Source of the DNA: Streptomyces sp. LUP47B
Lineage (GTDB): Bacteria > Actinomycetota > Actinomycetes > Streptomycetales > Streptomycetaceae
Length of the DNA stretch: 64,000 nt
Direction: 5' to 3'
Assembly (NCBI RefSeq): GCF_001746295.1
Contig: NZ_MJAH01000001.1
Coordinates: 169,883-233,882, forward strand
Shown here: in pieces, positions 9,701-17,624 of the stretch
Position numbering within the stretch: position 1 is the stretch's first letter
Layout of the letters: each line of letters opens with the position of its first letter
Notes under the pieces: generated by a model
The model's input: only the letters and a program-made list of their open reading frames with translations
The model's database searches: none
What the model was told of the DNA's origin: nothing
Program-made: the position numbers and the translations under genes

Positions 9701-10861
9701 AACGACGGCATGCGCGACGCGGTCCACACCGGGGCGCCCGGTGTGCTGTACCAGAACAACTCAGCCGACGGCATCGTCACCGGCGGCGGCCCCTATGGAT
9801 GGGTGGAACCGGAGAAGTACTTCTCCGCCACGACGTACGGCAGCAAGAACTACGGCTTCCACACCGAGATCGGCATGCCCGTGGTCTCCACGGCCGAGAC
9901 CATGCGCAACCTCGTCGGCGACGAGCCTGAGTGGCCGGTCGGCGGCGCCTGGTACTACCACGACTGGAGCACCAGGGGAAATCAGGCGCCGCAGAACTAC
10001 CGCGCCGCCATCGAGACCCGGCTCGGCACGGCCAAGGACCTGGACGACTTCTGCCGCAAGGCTCAGTTCCTCAACTACGAGAACCACCGCGCCATGTTCG
10101 AGGCGTGGAATGCCCACCTGTGGGACGACGCGAGCGCCCTGCTGCTGTGGATGTCCCATCCCGCCTGGTACAGCACGGTGTGGCAGACATACGACTACGA
10201 CTTCGACGTCAACGGCGCCTACTATGGCGCCCGCAAGGCCGCCGAGCCCGTGCACGTGCAGGCGAGCCCGGTCGACGGGCAGGTCATCGCCGTCAACCAC
10301 ACACCGCGCCCGATCCGCGGGGCCACCGTGACGGCCCGCTGGTACGACCTCGACGGCCGCCAAGTGGCCGCCGAGCAGAAGGCGACCGTGGACGTCGCGG
10401 CCTCTGCAACGGCGAAGGCATTCACCGCCGACCCGAAGGCCATCCTGCCCGGCCTGTACCTGCTGCGCCTGCGGCTCACGGACGAGGACGGCAAGGCACT
10501 CGCCGAGAACACGTATTGGCGATACAGGACTCCGGAGGCCATGCAGGCCCTGAACAAGGCGCGGCGGACCAGGGTCTCCGTCGACGTCACCAGCTCACAG
10601 ACCGGCTCCGGCGGACGGCACGAGCTGACCGCCAAGGTGACCAACCGCGGCTCGTCGGTGGCGGCGATGGTGCGTCTGTCCCTGGTGGACACGGGTTCCG
10701 GCCACCGGGTCCTGCCGGCCGAGTACAGCGACAACTACATGTGGCTGCTGCCCGGCGAGTCCCGGACGGTCATTGTGACCTGGCCCCACTACGCCCAGGG
10801 GACGCGGCCGGGGCTGAAAGCCGAGGGCTACAACGTCCCCGAGGTGACAGGCCGGACATAG
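6785..10861 (+). CDS. secreted multimodular GH2 glycosidase with three F5/8C modules
   Basis: 1358 aa. The start is the ATG after GGAG with 8-base spacing. A Tat-like signal (PRRAVLSAGSTLLAGFG) is followed by an F5/8C (discoidin) module at about residues 52-210, a GH2 jelly-roll domain (about 240-400), an Ig-like domain (about 450-560), then two tandem F5/8C-like modules (about 570-850) and the barrel (about 856-1149). Probable acid/base is Glu965 in WCGANEGN and probable nucleophile is Glu1028 in GFHTEIGMP. C-terminal Ig-like domains end the protein. The barrel resembles exo-beta-D-glucosaminidase and endo-beta-mannosidase branches of GH2 (RGGNWGWDELL, MNFTMIRNW). Odd: the two modules are inserted inside the GH2 fold, just before the barrel. 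Substrate is not certain. Confidence 0.85.
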   Translation: MSNQSSALPRRAVLSAGSTLLAGFGLGMGPLASAATAETGHPDRGASPAELAAYRPVSVSSTDYAPTPAEFAVDDLAVRGVRGSGWRAADGDPQWIKVDLQALCEVSSVRLVFEANSDDPPFKESPTGSPRDNTTGQEILSSCAVAFVIETSRDDKSWTAVYRTDSGKGGEIDVPLPELVTARWVRMTVTKRSNTNPLGLNGLQVYGACRTRRPEVTGWTDWGVRERHPQPLKVAADGTVPLESGWDLTMDDRADADGAALSRTEHDTSRWLPATVPGTVLTSLVDQDRLPDPVAGFDNLHAPEALSRHSWWYRREFTLPKGLRTGSGRHIWLEFDGVNHTAEVWFNGTRIGAFTNPFSRASYDVTRLLSSDGQALAVKITPMPFPGSPTDKGPAGLAFVDAGANMMNRNSPTYLASSGWDWMPAVRDRAAGIWNHVRLRSTGAAVIGDPRVDTLLPDLPDTGTAEVTVVVPVRNADSADKRVTVTAAFGRVEVTRTVTVPGGKSTDVTFSPADFPQLRLRDPELWWPNGYGEPNLHDLTLTASADGRESDRRTTRFGIRQFGYEYGAVPMTFRWSSDISAQTVDFTRQKARYVRILCHTRATQWGSSMWTLSVLNSSTPGDDLALGKTASASSSDDPSRAANNVTDGNGDTRWSSSFEDEQWVQVDLGSPISFDRIAIDWEQAYAKTYTVQVSDDGSVWTDVRDVDNGAAPLPFNTSGAASMQNVEFDAVTARYMRVFCRTRATGWGFSMWDLAVVDSTRPGTNLALRKTATASSEGEGTVAGNAVDGDINTRWTSLYEDDSWIQFDLGAPERFDRVAITWEQAYARTYTIQISDNGTDWKDVKSVDNSIAPLKISVNGVRVFCRGGNWGWDELLRRMPAERMDTAVRMHRDMNFTMIRNWVGSSNREEFYASCDQHGLLVWNDFPNAWAMDPPDHDAFNSTARDVVLRYRIHPSVVVWCGANEGNPPAAINDGMRDAVHTGAPGVLYQNNSADGIVTGGGPYGWVEPEKYFSATTYGSKNYGFHTEIGMPVVSTAETMRNLVGDEPEWPVGGAWYYHDWSTRGNQAPQNYRAAIETRLGTAKDLDDFCRKAQFLNYENHRAMFEAWNAHLWDDASALLLWMSHPAWYSTVWQTYDYDFDVNGAYYGARKAAEPVHVQASPVDGQVIAVNHTPRPIRGATVTARWYDLDGRQVAAEQKATVDVAASATAKAFTADPKAILPGLYLLRLRLTDEDGKALAENTYWRYRTPEAMQALNKARRTRVSVDVTSSQTGSGGRHELTAKVTNRGSSVAAMVRLSLVDTGSGHRVLPAEYSDNYMWLLPGESRTVIVTWPHYAQGTRPGLKAEGYNVPEVTGRT

Positions 10862-10879
10862 CCGGACCTCGCCCACCCG

Positions 10880-10913
10880 GAGCCGACCTTCGGCTTCAAG
10901 TGAAGGCCGACTC
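10880..10913 (+). terminator. hairpin after the GH2 gene
   Basis: A 12-bp stem (GAGCCGACCTTC pairing with GAAGGCCGACTC, including two G-U pairs) with a 10-base loop begins 19 bp after the GH2 stop codon. It fits a Streptomyces terminator, which often lacks a T-run. Confidence 0.55.
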
Positions 10914-11249
10914 CGTCGCCTCGTATGTCCGACAACGGCGCAGCCTGGTAGCGCGCACAGGCGGCCCAACCGGGAACCTCGTCTTCCGCGCAAAAGATGT
11001 GCCCCTCCCGACACCCCCCTGAGGGCGAGACGTCTGTCAACGCGAGGGAGCCACGTCGGGTTCTCGAACCCCTGTGAGGGTGCGCATGTCGCGGTGGTCC
11101 CAGCGTCGTGGTGATGCTGTACCGAGCCGGCCTGGCGGATGTGCGCCCTTGCTGAGGCGTTCAGACATGCCGCAGAGAAGGAAACGCTGTGAGAAGGACA
11201 CACCGGGCACTCTGCGGCGCGCCGCTGCGCCTCGGTCTGCTGTCGCCCC
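10914..11249. other. no gene recognised
   Basis: Between the GH2 terminator and an IS110 remnant. No reading frame here has a recognisable motif or convincing ribosome site; probably debris from the insertion-sequence events next to it. Confidence 0.4.
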
Positions 11250-11662
11250 TGAGCGGTGAGCAACTGAAGTTTGGCCACGGTCTCGTCTAGGAGGCTCAGG
11301 GGTGTGAAGTCCCGGCGCATACGCACGGTGTCGGCGATGACCAGGGCGTCCTTCGCGTCGGTCTTTCCGTCACCGTGGTAGGCACCGGACATGGTTGACC
11401 GTGCGGGCAGGCACATGGACCACGCTTTGGCCATTGGCGATCAACAGTGCCAGCGGCAGCGTCGAGGCCCGGCCACAGATGTCCACTGCCCACCGCACTT
11501 CGTCGGCCATCTCGCACGCGGCCACGATCAGGACCAGGATCTCGTCCTCAACGTTGACGACCCTCCTCGAGAACACCTTCCCTCCGCTGGCGTTGACTCC
11601 GACCGCCCATGGGCCTTGCCAGCATCGATGCCGGCCCAGACCTGCTCGTGACGTTCCGTCAC
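11250..11662 (-). pseudogene. IS110-family transposase, N-terminal remnant
   Basis: Degenerate start of an IS110-type (DEDD) transposase. It begins at a GTG (TERHEQVWAGIDAGKAH), shifts frame, continues GGKVFSRRVVNVEDEILVLI and RWAVDICGRASTLPLALLIANG, shifts again at HVPARTVNH and continues GDGKTDAKDALVIADTVRMR then ETVAKLQLLTA. The first catalytic Asp (GIDAGK) and the DGKTDAKDA motif remain visible. The C-terminal two thirds are missing. At least two frameshifts and the truncation make it inactive. It lies between the GH2 gene and the fucose-type cluster. Confidence 0.75.
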
Positions 11663-11741
11663 CGTCCTCCGATCCTCGACACCAGCACTCTCGCGGTCCG
11701 GGAACGCTCCGCCGCCAAGCTCATCACACGTCCTGGAGGTG

Positions 11742-12540
11742 TCAGGGAGCGATGCCGACCCCGTCGATCCGGCTCCAGGAATGCTCCTGCTGCGTGGTCA
11801 TTGCAGGCCATTTCAGACCGTTAGACCTGGGGTTGACCCTCGATGCGTACGCGGCTGGCTGGAAAGCCGGATCGTAGAGGCAACCGGTGGCGTAGGTCTT
11901 GTCGAAGGCCGAACAGGACGCTGCGATCGTCTGCGGAGAAGGCCTCTTACCGGTACGCACCCAGGTGTCGAGCGCAGTGATCGAGTTGGCATATTCGGAG
12001 TTGCTCAGTTCACTGTGCTCGCTCTCCTTGGTGAATGTCTGCACCAGGTACCAGCCCCGGTGAGCGCCCTCGACGCTAGCGCGGTAGGCCGCCTCGTGTT
12101 CCACGAAAGCTGTCGGGTCGTTGATCGCGTGCATCGTGAGAACGGGAATGTCGATCTTCCCCGTGAGGTCACTGTCGTAGGACAGATCGCGCACGGCCGT
12201 CGGATCGGCCGTGAACCGCTCGACGCCAGCATTGAGGGCGCTGTCGTCGTGCGATCCGGAATATCGCACGCCCTCGTTGCTGAACGGATTACGGCCGCCG
12301 AGGCGGTTGTGCACGATGTCACGGAAGGTATAGGTCGCAAAGCGCAAGTGTGACTCGAGAGTGCGCTCCGGGATGCGGGTCACGGCCAGAATGTCGTCGA
12401 GGTTGCGCTGCTGCAGTGCCGTGCGCTCGTCAGGCGCCGAGGCGTAACCCGTACATTCCTGTAGTCGGGCGCGCAGGCCGGTCGTGGTCAGTGTCGATCC
12501 GGCGCGCAGGCCCTCCCACAGTGGTGCCGCTCTGGCTACA
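11742..12540 (-). pseudogene. alpha/beta-hydrolase, C-terminal remnant
   Basis: Reads on the minus strand from LWEGLRAGSTLTTTGLRARL through NLDDILAVTRIPERTLESHL to IDIPVLTMHAINDPTAF and TKESEHSELSNSEYA. The last two resemble the Asp- and His-bearing ends of an alpha/beta-hydrolase (HAINDP, ESEHS). No catalytic Ser segment or signal peptide is present. The 5' part is missing upstream of about 12540, where the GntR promoter begins, and the final residues after SRVNPR look foreign. I cannot name a substrate. Probably cut by the same events that left the IS110 remnant. Confidence 0.45.
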
Positions 12541-12603
12541 GGCCGTGGAAGACGGTATGCACCCGGGACCAGGAACCTCTTCGACCGCAGATTGATTGAG
12601 CGA

Positions 12604-12619
12604 TAAGGTCATACGTATG
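12604..12619 (+). promoter_or_regulatory. GntR operator overlapping its own start codon
   Basis: CATACGTATG (12610-12619), a perfect palindrome, contains the ATG of the regulator gene. A possible -10 element TAAGGT (12604-12609), with TCGACC 17 bp upstream, would place the transcript start at or next to the ATG, giving a leaderless mRNA. Binding here would give autorepression. The same box recurs at 19050 and 23080, and with one mismatch at 21968. Confidence 0.65.
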
Positions 12620-13399
12620 CCAAACGAGTCGCAGCCCGCCACCCGTCTGTTCCCGCCACGCCTGCCCGTCGGCCGCTTGGGTGTTGCAGTCGTTGCCGAG
12701 CTCGTCGACCTCATCGTGACGGGCCAGTTGAAGGAAGGCGAGTTGCTGCCCCCGGAGGGTCCACTGAGCGAGCACTTCGGTGTGAGTCGCACGGTGCTGC
12801 GTGAATCGGTGAAGCGGCTCGAGGAGAAGGGCCTGGTGATCGTCTCCCAGGGTCGTGGCACCCAGGTGCGGGCACCGGGCTACTGGAACATGCTCGATCC
12901 GGTGGTGCTGTCCGCGTTGATCGACAACGATGAGACGCTCGGTGTCCTTGACGAGCTGACGGTCGTGCGGGCGAGCCTCGAGTCGGCGATGGCGGGGGCG
13001 GTTGCCGGTTCTCGCAGCGCAGATGGGTTGAGGAGGCTGGAGAACGCTTTGACCGCGATGCGTGAAAGCGCGTCCGAGACGGACTCCTTCCGGCAGGCGG
13101 ACGTGGTGTTCCACTACGCGCTCATGGAGATCTCCGGCAACCGGCTGGCGGAGAACATCGCCAAGCATCTGTACAAGCGAGCCGTGGAGTCCAGCCGTTA
13201 CCAGGGCATCGACCCGCCTGATGCGTTCGCACTGACGCTGAAGGAACATGCGGCGATCGTCGATGCCATCTCAAGGCAGGACGTCGCGGCGGCCCAGAAG
13301 GCGATGCATGATCACATCCACGTCTCGTGGGAGCGTCGTCGGCTGCCCGACCACGCGCCACGGGCGCGTGGTCGAGCGCTCGATCAGGAGAGCGAGTAG
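12617..13399 (+). CDS. FadR-subfamily GntR transcriptional regulator
   Basis: About 260 aa. An N-terminal winged helix-turn-helix (AELVDLIVTGQLKEGELLPP, FGVSRTVLRESVKRLEEKGLV) is followed by an all-helical FCD ligand-binding domain (FHYALMEISGNRLAENI, LKEHAAIVDAISRQDVAAA) with His residues suited to binding a metal and an organic-acid effector. I chose the ATG inside the CATACGTATG box; a TTG seven codons upstream is also possible. The 3' end overlaps the convergent lactonase gene by 16 bp. It is the only regulator in the sugar-acid cluster, so it probably represses the four promoters that carry the box; the effector may be a pathway sugar acid. Confidence 0.88.
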   Translation: MPNESQPATRLFPPRLPVGRLGVAVVAELVDLIVTGQLKEGELLPPEGPLSEHFGVSRTVLRESVKRLEEKGLVIVSQGRGTQVRAPGYWNMLDPVVLSALIDNDETLGVLDELTVVRASLESAMAGAVAGSRSADGLRRLENALTAMRESASETDSFRQADVVFHYALMEISGNRLAENIAKHLYKRAVESSRYQGIDPPDAFALTLKEHAAIVDAISRQDVAAAQKAMHDHIHVSWERRRLPDHAPRARGRALDQESE

Positions 13400-14220
13400 A
13401 CGTCGGCAGCATTGCCTCCGAATACACCTGCGCGTTCCGAGGCGGAAAGCCCGTCGAGCAGTGCCTGCAGAGCAGACTTCCAGGGTGCTGCACCCCCGCC
13501 GAGCTCGGCCAGCGGCCAGTCGGAGCCGTAGAGCAGGCGCTCAGGGCCGAAGGATTCCAGGGCGGTCGTCACCGGGGCGGCGAGATCGGCTGCACGCCAT
13601 GATCCGGGGGCGAGGCCCGACGTAAGTCCCGAGACCTTCGCGACGACGTTCGGTTGTCGCGCGAGCTCCTGCAGCCGCGATACCCACGTGCTCCTGTCCT
13701 GCCCTGGCTCGGGCGGAGCGCCCAGGTGATCGAGGACGAAGCGGAGTCCGCTGTAACGTGCGGCCAGGCGGGTTGCCTGAGGGAGCTGCCAGCTACGCAG
13801 GACGAGGTCGAAACAGAGGTCCTCACGCTCGAGTACGGCGAGGCCCGCGCTGATCTCCTCGCGCGTCATCCACTCCGGGTCCGGATCGATGTGGGCAAGA
13901 TGCCGCACCCCGACGACGGGGACAGCGGCGCTCTCGCGGATCTGGTCGAGCTGAGGTCCGACCTCCGCCGCGAGGTCGACCCACGCGACGAGGCCGGCGA
14001 TGGCTGATGAGTCCAGCTTGGCGAGCCGGATGCTCTCATCAAGGCTGTTGCTCGACTGCACGACCACGGCACGGTCGACTTCGGTCGAGGCCAACATCTC
14101 ACTCAGATCGGCGGCGCCGAAGTCGCGGGCGATCGGCGCCATGGTCTGCGCGTCGATCCAGTCCTGCGGGTTCACGGCTCGATCCCACAGGTGCACGTGG
14201 GCGTCAATACCGGCGTTCAT
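13384..14220 (-). CDS. amidohydrolase-type sugar lactonase
   Basis: 278-aa metal-dependent hydrolase of the amidohydrolase-2 family. The metal motif IDAHVHLWD is at the N-terminus, with VRHLAHIDPD, LRFVLDHLGAPP and the late Asp in LLYGSDWPLAE. Members of this family open L-fucono-, L-rhamnono- or L-galactono-lactones to the acid. The start ATG overlaps the mutarotase stop (ATGA). It is last in a six-gene leftward unit (binding protein, two permeases, dehydratase, mutarotase, lactonase). In the proposed pathway it converts L-fucono-lactone to L-fuconate; the exact sugar is inferred. Confidence 0.85.
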   Translation of the reverse strand: MNAGIDAHVHLWDRAVNPQDWIDAQTMAPIARDFGAADLSEMLASTEVDRAVVVQSSNSLDESIRLAKLDSSAIAGLVAWVDLAAEVGPQLDQIRESAAVPVVGVRHLAHIDPDPEWMTREEISAGLAVLEREDLCFDLVLRSWQLPQATRLAARYSGLRFVLDHLGAPPEPGQDRSTWVSRLQELARQPNVVAKVSGLTSGLAPGSWRAADLAAPVTTALESFGPERLLYGSDWPLAELGGGAAPWKSALQALLDGLSASERAGVFGGNAADVYSLS

Positions 14221-14555
14221 GCGAGGTGCCACACTTCCTCGACAGGCTGCCACAGCGCCCCGGGATCACGCTCCTCGGCGATCCTCACCTGGCACGGGTC
14301 GGTGTGCGTCCACCACTCCTGCGAAGCCGAGTCCTCGGCGATCCTTCGCATGTCTGCCTCGTGGTCCTCGCCGACGTACTCGTAGTAGGCGAACAGGATG
14401 TCGCCGAAGATGAAGATGCTGTAGTTGCGCACGTTGCATTCGGTGAGTTTTCGCTCCACGCTCGGCCACACGGCACGATGCAGCGCCAGGTACTCCTCGC
14501 GCTTGTCGGGCCGCACACCTACGACGAAGGCTCTGCGCTCAGGTCGACGGGTCAC
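14217..14555 (-). CDS. L-rhamnose/L-fucose mutarotase family protein
   Basis: 112 aa, the full length for this small alpha+beta barrel family (COG3254). Seen: RAFVVGVRPDKREEYLALH, the acidic-aromatic strand RNYSIFIFGDILFAYYEYVG, and the C-terminal EEVWHL. It interconverts anomers of a 6-deoxy hexose so that the dehydrogenase receives the right form. GTG start overlaps the stop of the dehydratase gene (GTGA), and its own stop overlaps the lactonase start, so the three enzymes are tightly coupled. The family covers both L-rhamnose and L-fucose enzymes, so sequence alone does not decide the sugar. Confidence 0.88.
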   Translation of the reverse strand: MTRRPERRAFVVGVRPDKREEYLALHRAVWPSVERKLTECNVRNYSIFIFGDILFAYYEYVGEDHEADMRRIAEDSASQEWWTHTDPCQVRIAEERDPGALWQPVEEVWHLA

Positions 14556-15733
14556 GAGGATCGGCCTCCGCGGTGCGACGGGGCATCCATCACGTCCGGC
14601 TCGGCGACCAGCCGCAGGGCAGCACGTTCGGGCCGGATGTGCGGTCCGGTCGCCGCGGGCCGGGGCGTCACAGCGCCGGCCGGTGACATCTGGGACTCGT
14701 CGACCACGATCCCGATGCCTGGGCGATCACCCAGGACGATGCCTCCGTCGTCGAACTGCTGGTCGACGTCGAGACCGACGGGGAAGAGAAGATCCTGGAC
14801 TTCGAAGGCCAGATGGTTCGGCACGGCGGCGGCGGCGTGCGCCACCGGGTTCGCGTTGTACGCGACGGGACTCACCGGCAGATCGTGGGCGTGCGCGAGC
14901 GTCGCAACACGGAGGAAGTGGGTGATCCCCCACACGTTGCCGACCTGCACGATGTCGACCGCGTTGGCGTCCAGCAGGGGGCGGTACTGCTCCAACCCGG
15001 TCAGGTTCTCGCCGCTTGCGATCGCCGCGCGCATCTTCCCGCGCAGCGCGGCCATGCCGGCCGCATCCCACCGGCGCAGCGGTTCCTCCACCCAGGTGAG
15101 GTCTATGCGCTGTTCGATGGCCGCGACATACCGGGCCGCTTGGGCGTGGTTCCACGACTCGTTGGCGTCGAACATGAGCGCCGGCCTGCGGGAGTTGCGG
15201 CTGAGAATGTCGCGCATGATCTCCAGCCGGGGCAGGTCGCGGTCGAGGTCACGGCCGCCTTTGAGCTTGCCGGCCTTGAATCCGCGGTCCGCGAACCTGC
15301 CGTAGAGGTCGGCGAGTTCGTCCTCGGTCAGGCCGTACTCGAGACCGGAGGCGTACCCGGGGACGAAGCGCTCCCGGGCCCCGAGGGTTCGCCAGAGCGG
15401 CTCGTCAGCGGCTTTCGCCTTGATGTCCCAGAGGGCCATGTCGACGGCTCCGATGGTGCCGAAGGTGGATCCTGAGTGACCGGCCTTGAAGACCCAGTCG
15501 AGCATTCGGTCGTAGAGAGCCACGACCGACCGCGGGTCATCGCCCTCGATCGCGGGGAAGACACGGGCGATGTCGGCGTGGGACCCGAGGCCTATCCCCT
15601 CGATGCCGGTGTCGGTCTCGATGATGAGGACGGGGACCGGCGTGGCGTGGCTGGGCTGGACACCGTTGACGTCCCCGGTGATTCTGCCCCAGTCGTGAAC
15701 GGTGTTCAGGCTGCGGTACCCGGTGATCTTCAT
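14552..15733 (-). CDS. enolase-superfamily sugar-acid dehydratase
   Basis: About 393 aa, mandelate racemase/muconate lactonizing enzyme type. Seen: a KLKGG segment (KxK base site), metal ligands in MFDANESW, TWVEEPL and IASGENL, and VDIVQVGNVWGITHF. Family knowledge: such enzymes dehydrate aldonic acids to 2-keto-3-deoxy acids. Given the neighbours, L-fuconate (or L-rhamnonate) dehydratase is the likely role. Odd: the usual His near the end of the barrel is replaced by VSPVAYNANPVAH, so its general acid is not obvious. I chose the ATG (MKITGYRS) with AAGGAG about 11 bases upstream; a TTG seven codons earlier is an alternative. Lies 31 bp after the permease gene. Confidence 0.82.
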   Translation of the reverse strand: MKITGYRSLNTVHDWGRITGDVNGVQPSHATPVPVLIIETDTGIEGIGLGSHADIARVFPAIEGDDPRSVVALYDRMLDWVFKAGHSGSTFGTIGAVDMALWDIKAKAADEPLWRTLGARERFVPGYASGLEYGLTEDELADLYGRFADRGFKAGKLKGGRDLDRDLPRLEIMRDILSRNSRRPALMFDANESWNHAQAARYVAAIEQRIDLTWVEEPLRRWDAAGMAALRGKMRAAIASGENLTGLEQYRPLLDANAVDIVQVGNVWGITHFLRVATLAHAHDLPVSPVAYNANPVAHAAAAVPNHLAFEVQDLLFPVGLDVDQQFDDGGIVLGDRPGIGIVVDESQMSPAGAVTPRPAATGPHIRPERAALRLVAEPDVMDAPSHRGGRSS

Positions 15734-15764
15734 CGGCGATGCTTCTCCTTGCATGTGCGAGCGG

Positions 15765-16673
15765 TCATTCCTTGGTTCCTCCCGCTGTCATGCCTGCGAC
15801 CAGGAATCGCTGGGAGAACAGGAAGACGACCAGGACGGGCAGGATCGACACGATCGTCCCCAGCGCCAAGGTGGGCAGCTGGACGGAGTCGGATCCTGCG
15901 GAGCTGGGATTGAAAGCCGGAGTTGACGCCAGAAGCGAGGTGAGTCCGACCTGGATCGGGTAGCCGTCGCTCGAGGGCAGCATCACGAACGGGAGGAAGA
16001 AGTTGTTCCAGTTCTGTACGAAGCTGAAGAACGCCACCAGCGCGACGATCGGGGCGGCCAGCGGAAGGGCGACTCGGGTGAAGACCTGGAAACCGTTGCA
16101 GCCGTCGATGCGCGCGGCTGCGAGGATGTCACGAGGGATGCTGGTCGAGAAGTAGATGTAGGTGAGATAGACGCCGAACGGGAAGAACGACATCGGCAGG
16201 ATCACCGACAGCGGGCTTCCGATCAGGCCGACGCTGTTCAGCTCCAGGAAGATGGGCAGCACTAGTGCGGTGCTGGGGATCAGCATGACGACGAGTGTCA
16301 GCACGAGCAGCGCCTGCCGAAACCTGAACTCCGTGAGCGCGAGGGCGTAGCCGGCGGGGATGCTCACGAGGAGCGTGATCACCAGAGCGCCGATCGCGTA
16401 GAGCGCAGAGTTCCCGATCCAGGTGGTCACCGCCCCGTCCTGGAAGTCGAAGAGCTGATGCCAGTTGGCGACGAAGTCCGACCACGACCCGAGCGAAAAC
16501 GGGTCGGCGACGACGAGCGCCTTCGAGGACTTCGTGACCGCCAGGAGCAGCCAGAGGATCGGGATGGCGAAGAACAGGACGAAGACGGCGAGCAGGACGC
16601 CGGCGATGGACCGCCCGCTCCACCCGCTGAGGCTCGGCCGGCGGCGTCCGGCGGAGAGTGCTGTCATGGTCAT
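15765..16673 (-). CDS. carbohydrate ABC transporter permease, MalG type
   Basis: 302 aa, six hydrophobic segments starting SIAGVLLAVFVLFFAIPILW. The EAA loop reads DILAAARIDGCNGFQVFTRV. Start is the ATG (MTMTALSAG) overlapping the previous stop by ATGA. Second permease of the importer whose binding protein is at 17625. No ATPase gene is present in the unit, as with the galactoside importer, suggesting a shared ATPase. Substrate inferred as the deoxy sugar released by the GH141-like enzyme. Confidence 0.9.
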   Translation of the reverse strand: MTMTALSAGRRRPSLSGWSGRSIAGVLLAVFVLFFAIPILWLLLAVTKSSKALVVADPFSLGSWSDFVANWHQLFDFQDGAVTTWIGNSALYAIGALVITLLVSIPAGYALALTEFRFRQALLVLTLVVMLIPSTALVLPIFLELNSVGLIGSPLSVILPMSFFPFGVYLTYIYFSTSIPRDILAAARIDGCNGFQVFTRVALPLAAPIVALVAFFSFVQNWNNFFLPFVMLPSSDGYPIQVGLTSLLASTPAFNPSSAGSDSVQLPTLALGTIVSILPVLVVFLFSQRFLVAGMTAGGTKE

Positions 16674-17623
16674 TCCTTCTCGAAGAGGTCGCCGCGCGTC
16701 ACGAACACCCAGGACAGCAGGAGTGCGACGACCAGCAGGATCAGCGAGATTGCGGCCGCGCCGTTGAAGTCGTTCTGCTGGAAGGCGTACTGGTAAGCCA
16801 GCTGGTTGAGCGAGTAGTCGTTGGGCACCACTGCGTTGCTGGCCTGGCTGAGCAGCTGTGGCTCGACGAACAGCTGGGTGCCGGCCGCGAGTGACATGAC
16901 GCCCATGTACGCAACCCATTTGCGCAGCATCGGAAGCTGGATCCGCAACGCGATCTGGACGGCGTTCGCGCCGTCGATGCGGGCGGCCTCGATCACTTCG
17001 GTGCTGATGTTGTTGAGGGCGCCGTACATGATGATGATCCACCCGCCGGCTCCGGTCCAGAACGCGATGATGGCGAAGATCGCCGGAAGGTTGCCGGGTT
17101 GGATCACCTGCACGAAGCTGTCGAATCCCATTGCGCTGAGCAGACTGCTGACAGGGCTCGCCGTCGGATCGAGGACGAAGAGCCACAACAGGACGCTGGA
17201 CGCGCCCGCGAGCGCGCCGGGCAGGTAGTAGACGAAGCGCAGGGATGTGCTCACCCACCGCACGCTGATGGCGTGGACCACCAATGCCAGGCCGACGACG
17301 AAGATGACCAGCCCGAGGAGCCAGATGATGAGGTAGGTGGTCACATGGAACACGGCCGGCCAGAACCGGAAGTCACCGACGACCTTGGTGAAGTTGTCGA
17401 AGCCGGCGAATCCACCGTCGGCGTTCGTGAAGGCCAGTAGTACTGCGTAGAGCGAGGGGACGATGCCGAAGACGATGGTGAGCAGCGCGTAGGGCGAGAC
17501 GAAGAGGTAGCCGATCGGACTGCGAGCGAAGGTGCGGCCGGCTGGCTGACCTCTGCCCCGGCCTGACCGCCGACGCCCGGAGGCGTCAGCGGTCGGCTGG
17601 TCACTCAACGGAGCGAGGGTCAT
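16670..17623 (-). CDS. carbohydrate ABC transporter permease, MalF type
   Basis: 317 aa. A basic Arg/Gly-rich start precedes hydrophobic segments (PYALLTIVFGIVPSLYAVLL and others). The EAA loop is seen as TEVIEAARIDGANAVQIALR. It begins one base after the binding-protein gene and overlaps the next permease by four bases. Forms the membrane channel together with the MalG-type partner. Confidence 0.9.
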   Translation of the reverse strand: MTLAPLSDQPTADASGRRRSGRGRGQPAGRTFARSPIGYLFVSPYALLTIVFGIVPSLYAVLLAFTNADGGFAGFDNFTKVVGDFRFWPAVFHVTTYLIIWLLGLVIFVVGLALVVHAISVRWVSTSLRFVYYLPGALAGASSVLLWLFVLDPTASPVSSLLSAMGFDSFVQVIQPGNLPAIFAIIAFWTGAGGWIIIMYGALNNISTEVIEAARIDGANAVQIALRIQLPMLRKWVAYMGVMSLAAGTQLFVEPQLLSQASNAVVPNDYSLNQLAYQYAFQQNDFNGAAAISLILLVVALLLSWVFVTRGDLFEKE

Positions 17624-17624
17624 G

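Noticed and set aside
6704..9727. Long minus-strand open frames inside the GH2 gene
   Set aside because: The plus strand encodes a single 1358-aa multidomain enzyme with catalytic motifs; the antisense frames lack any.
12610..12619. CATACGTATG as a chance palindrome
   Set aside because: It recurs only in the promoter or start regions of one functional cluster with shared flanks, so chance is unlikely; kept as an operator.
14217..15733. Cluster as an L-rhamnose pathway
   Set aside because: Possible from the mutarotase alone, but the AKR-type first dehydrogenase and GH141-like enzyme fit L-fucose better. Left open, not excluded.
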